This document shows, in pieces, positions 46,384 to 46,460 of a stretch of 46,460 bases of DNA; position 1 is the stretch's first letter; each line of letters begins with the position of its first letter. Under the pieces are notes generated by a model that did no database searches, was not told the origin of the DNA, and worked only from the letters and a program-made list of their open reading frames with translations. This DNA is from Candidatus Spongiihabitans thiooxidans (lineage in GTDB: Bacteria; Pseudomonadota; Gammaproteobacteria; Arenicellales; Poriferihabitantaceae), in assembly GCA_001543005.1 (NCBI GenBank), contig LFLB01000041.1, forward strand, positions 1 through 46,460, given 5' to 3'. The translations under genes were made by a program, and so were the position numbers.

Positions 46384-46460
46384 TGTTAGAAGTAAATAGA
46401 ACTGTCCGAATTTATAACACGTGAATTGTCCGCTTTTGTTTGTTGTGGATTTCCCCTGAA
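46384..46460 (+). repeat. Right copy of the 77-bp terminal inverted repeat (probable IS end)
   Basis: Exact reverse complement of bases 1-77. It starts TGTTAGAAGTAAATAG and contains two TGTCCG motifs (AACTGTCCGAATTT and AATTGTCCGCTTTT). The native frame of the ATPase partner gene enters it at base 46384. Confidence 0.8.

Noticed and set aside
1..46460. Linear replicon or phage genome with terminal inverted repeats
   Set aside because: The content is ordinary chromosome (acnA, ilvE, gmk, spoT), with no replication or packaging genes, and 77 exact bases suit an assembly break in a repeat.
1..46460. Composite transposon carrying the whole window
   Set aside because: No transposase in view, and the cargo is mostly housekeeping; flanking IS copies alone do not show that the segment moves.

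Overview
The window is a 46,460-base piece of a gammaproteobacterial chromosome, most likely from a marine or aquatic organism. The signs are the gmk-rpoZ-spoT order, a heptosyltransferase II for lipopolysaccharide, a HAE1-type RND pump, a split B12-dependent ribonucleotide reductase (NrdJa/NrdJb, the arrangement of Pseudomonas) and a cupin that matches the DMSP lyase family. There are no rRNA or tRNA genes and no CRISPR array that I can see. The first 77 and last 77 bases are exact reverse complements, so both ends run into the same repeated element, probably the end of an insertion sequence, in opposite orientation.

Layout. 1-223: element end and acnA promoter region. 223-2895: acnA. 3034-5799 (minus): MFS transporter, 2-oxoglutarate oxygenase and DMSP-lyase-like cupin in one operon, preceded by a strong palindrome. 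6166-8387: MATE exporter and a convergent esterase. 8404-15134 (plus): RND adaptor and permease, gamma-glutamyltransferase, mtgA. 15196-17452: phosphoribosyltransferase, thioredoxin-fold protein, 1-Cys peroxiredoxin. 17644-19101 (minus): a PLP decarboxylase cut by one in-frame TAA. 19172-20506: UMF1-type MFS transporter. 20640-20800 (plus): a small structured transcription unit with a 16-codon ORF behind a 13-base perfect Shine-Dalgarno match. 20870-24092 (minus): nrdJb and nrdJa, with two NrdR boxes upstream. 24488-26917 (minus): ilvE, a CHCC zinc-finger protein and waaF. 27238-34647 (plus): FemAB-like protein, YiiX-like amidase, gmk, rpoZ, spoT, low-molecular-weight phosphatase, L,D-transpeptidase, nagZ.

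From about 34.65 kb the character changes. Two broken genes follow: a frameshifted N-terminal piece of a mandelate racemase/muconate lactonizing family gene, and a frameshifted C-terminal piece of ffh. Next is an accessory island to the right end. It holds a 1,132-residue helical protein of unknown function on minus, then on plus a beta-class DNA methyltransferase without a visible restriction partner, a Schlafen/AlbA_2 plus HATPase protein coupled to a ParA-type ATPase, and an AAA15/OLD-like ATPase coupled to a partner gene that the terminal repeat cuts off. This has the look of a defence island, but its function is inference.

Short tandem repeats built around GCCTG, with periods of 12, 13 and 15 bases, occur at four separate places. 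One is in frame inside waaF and another sits just upstream of ilvE.
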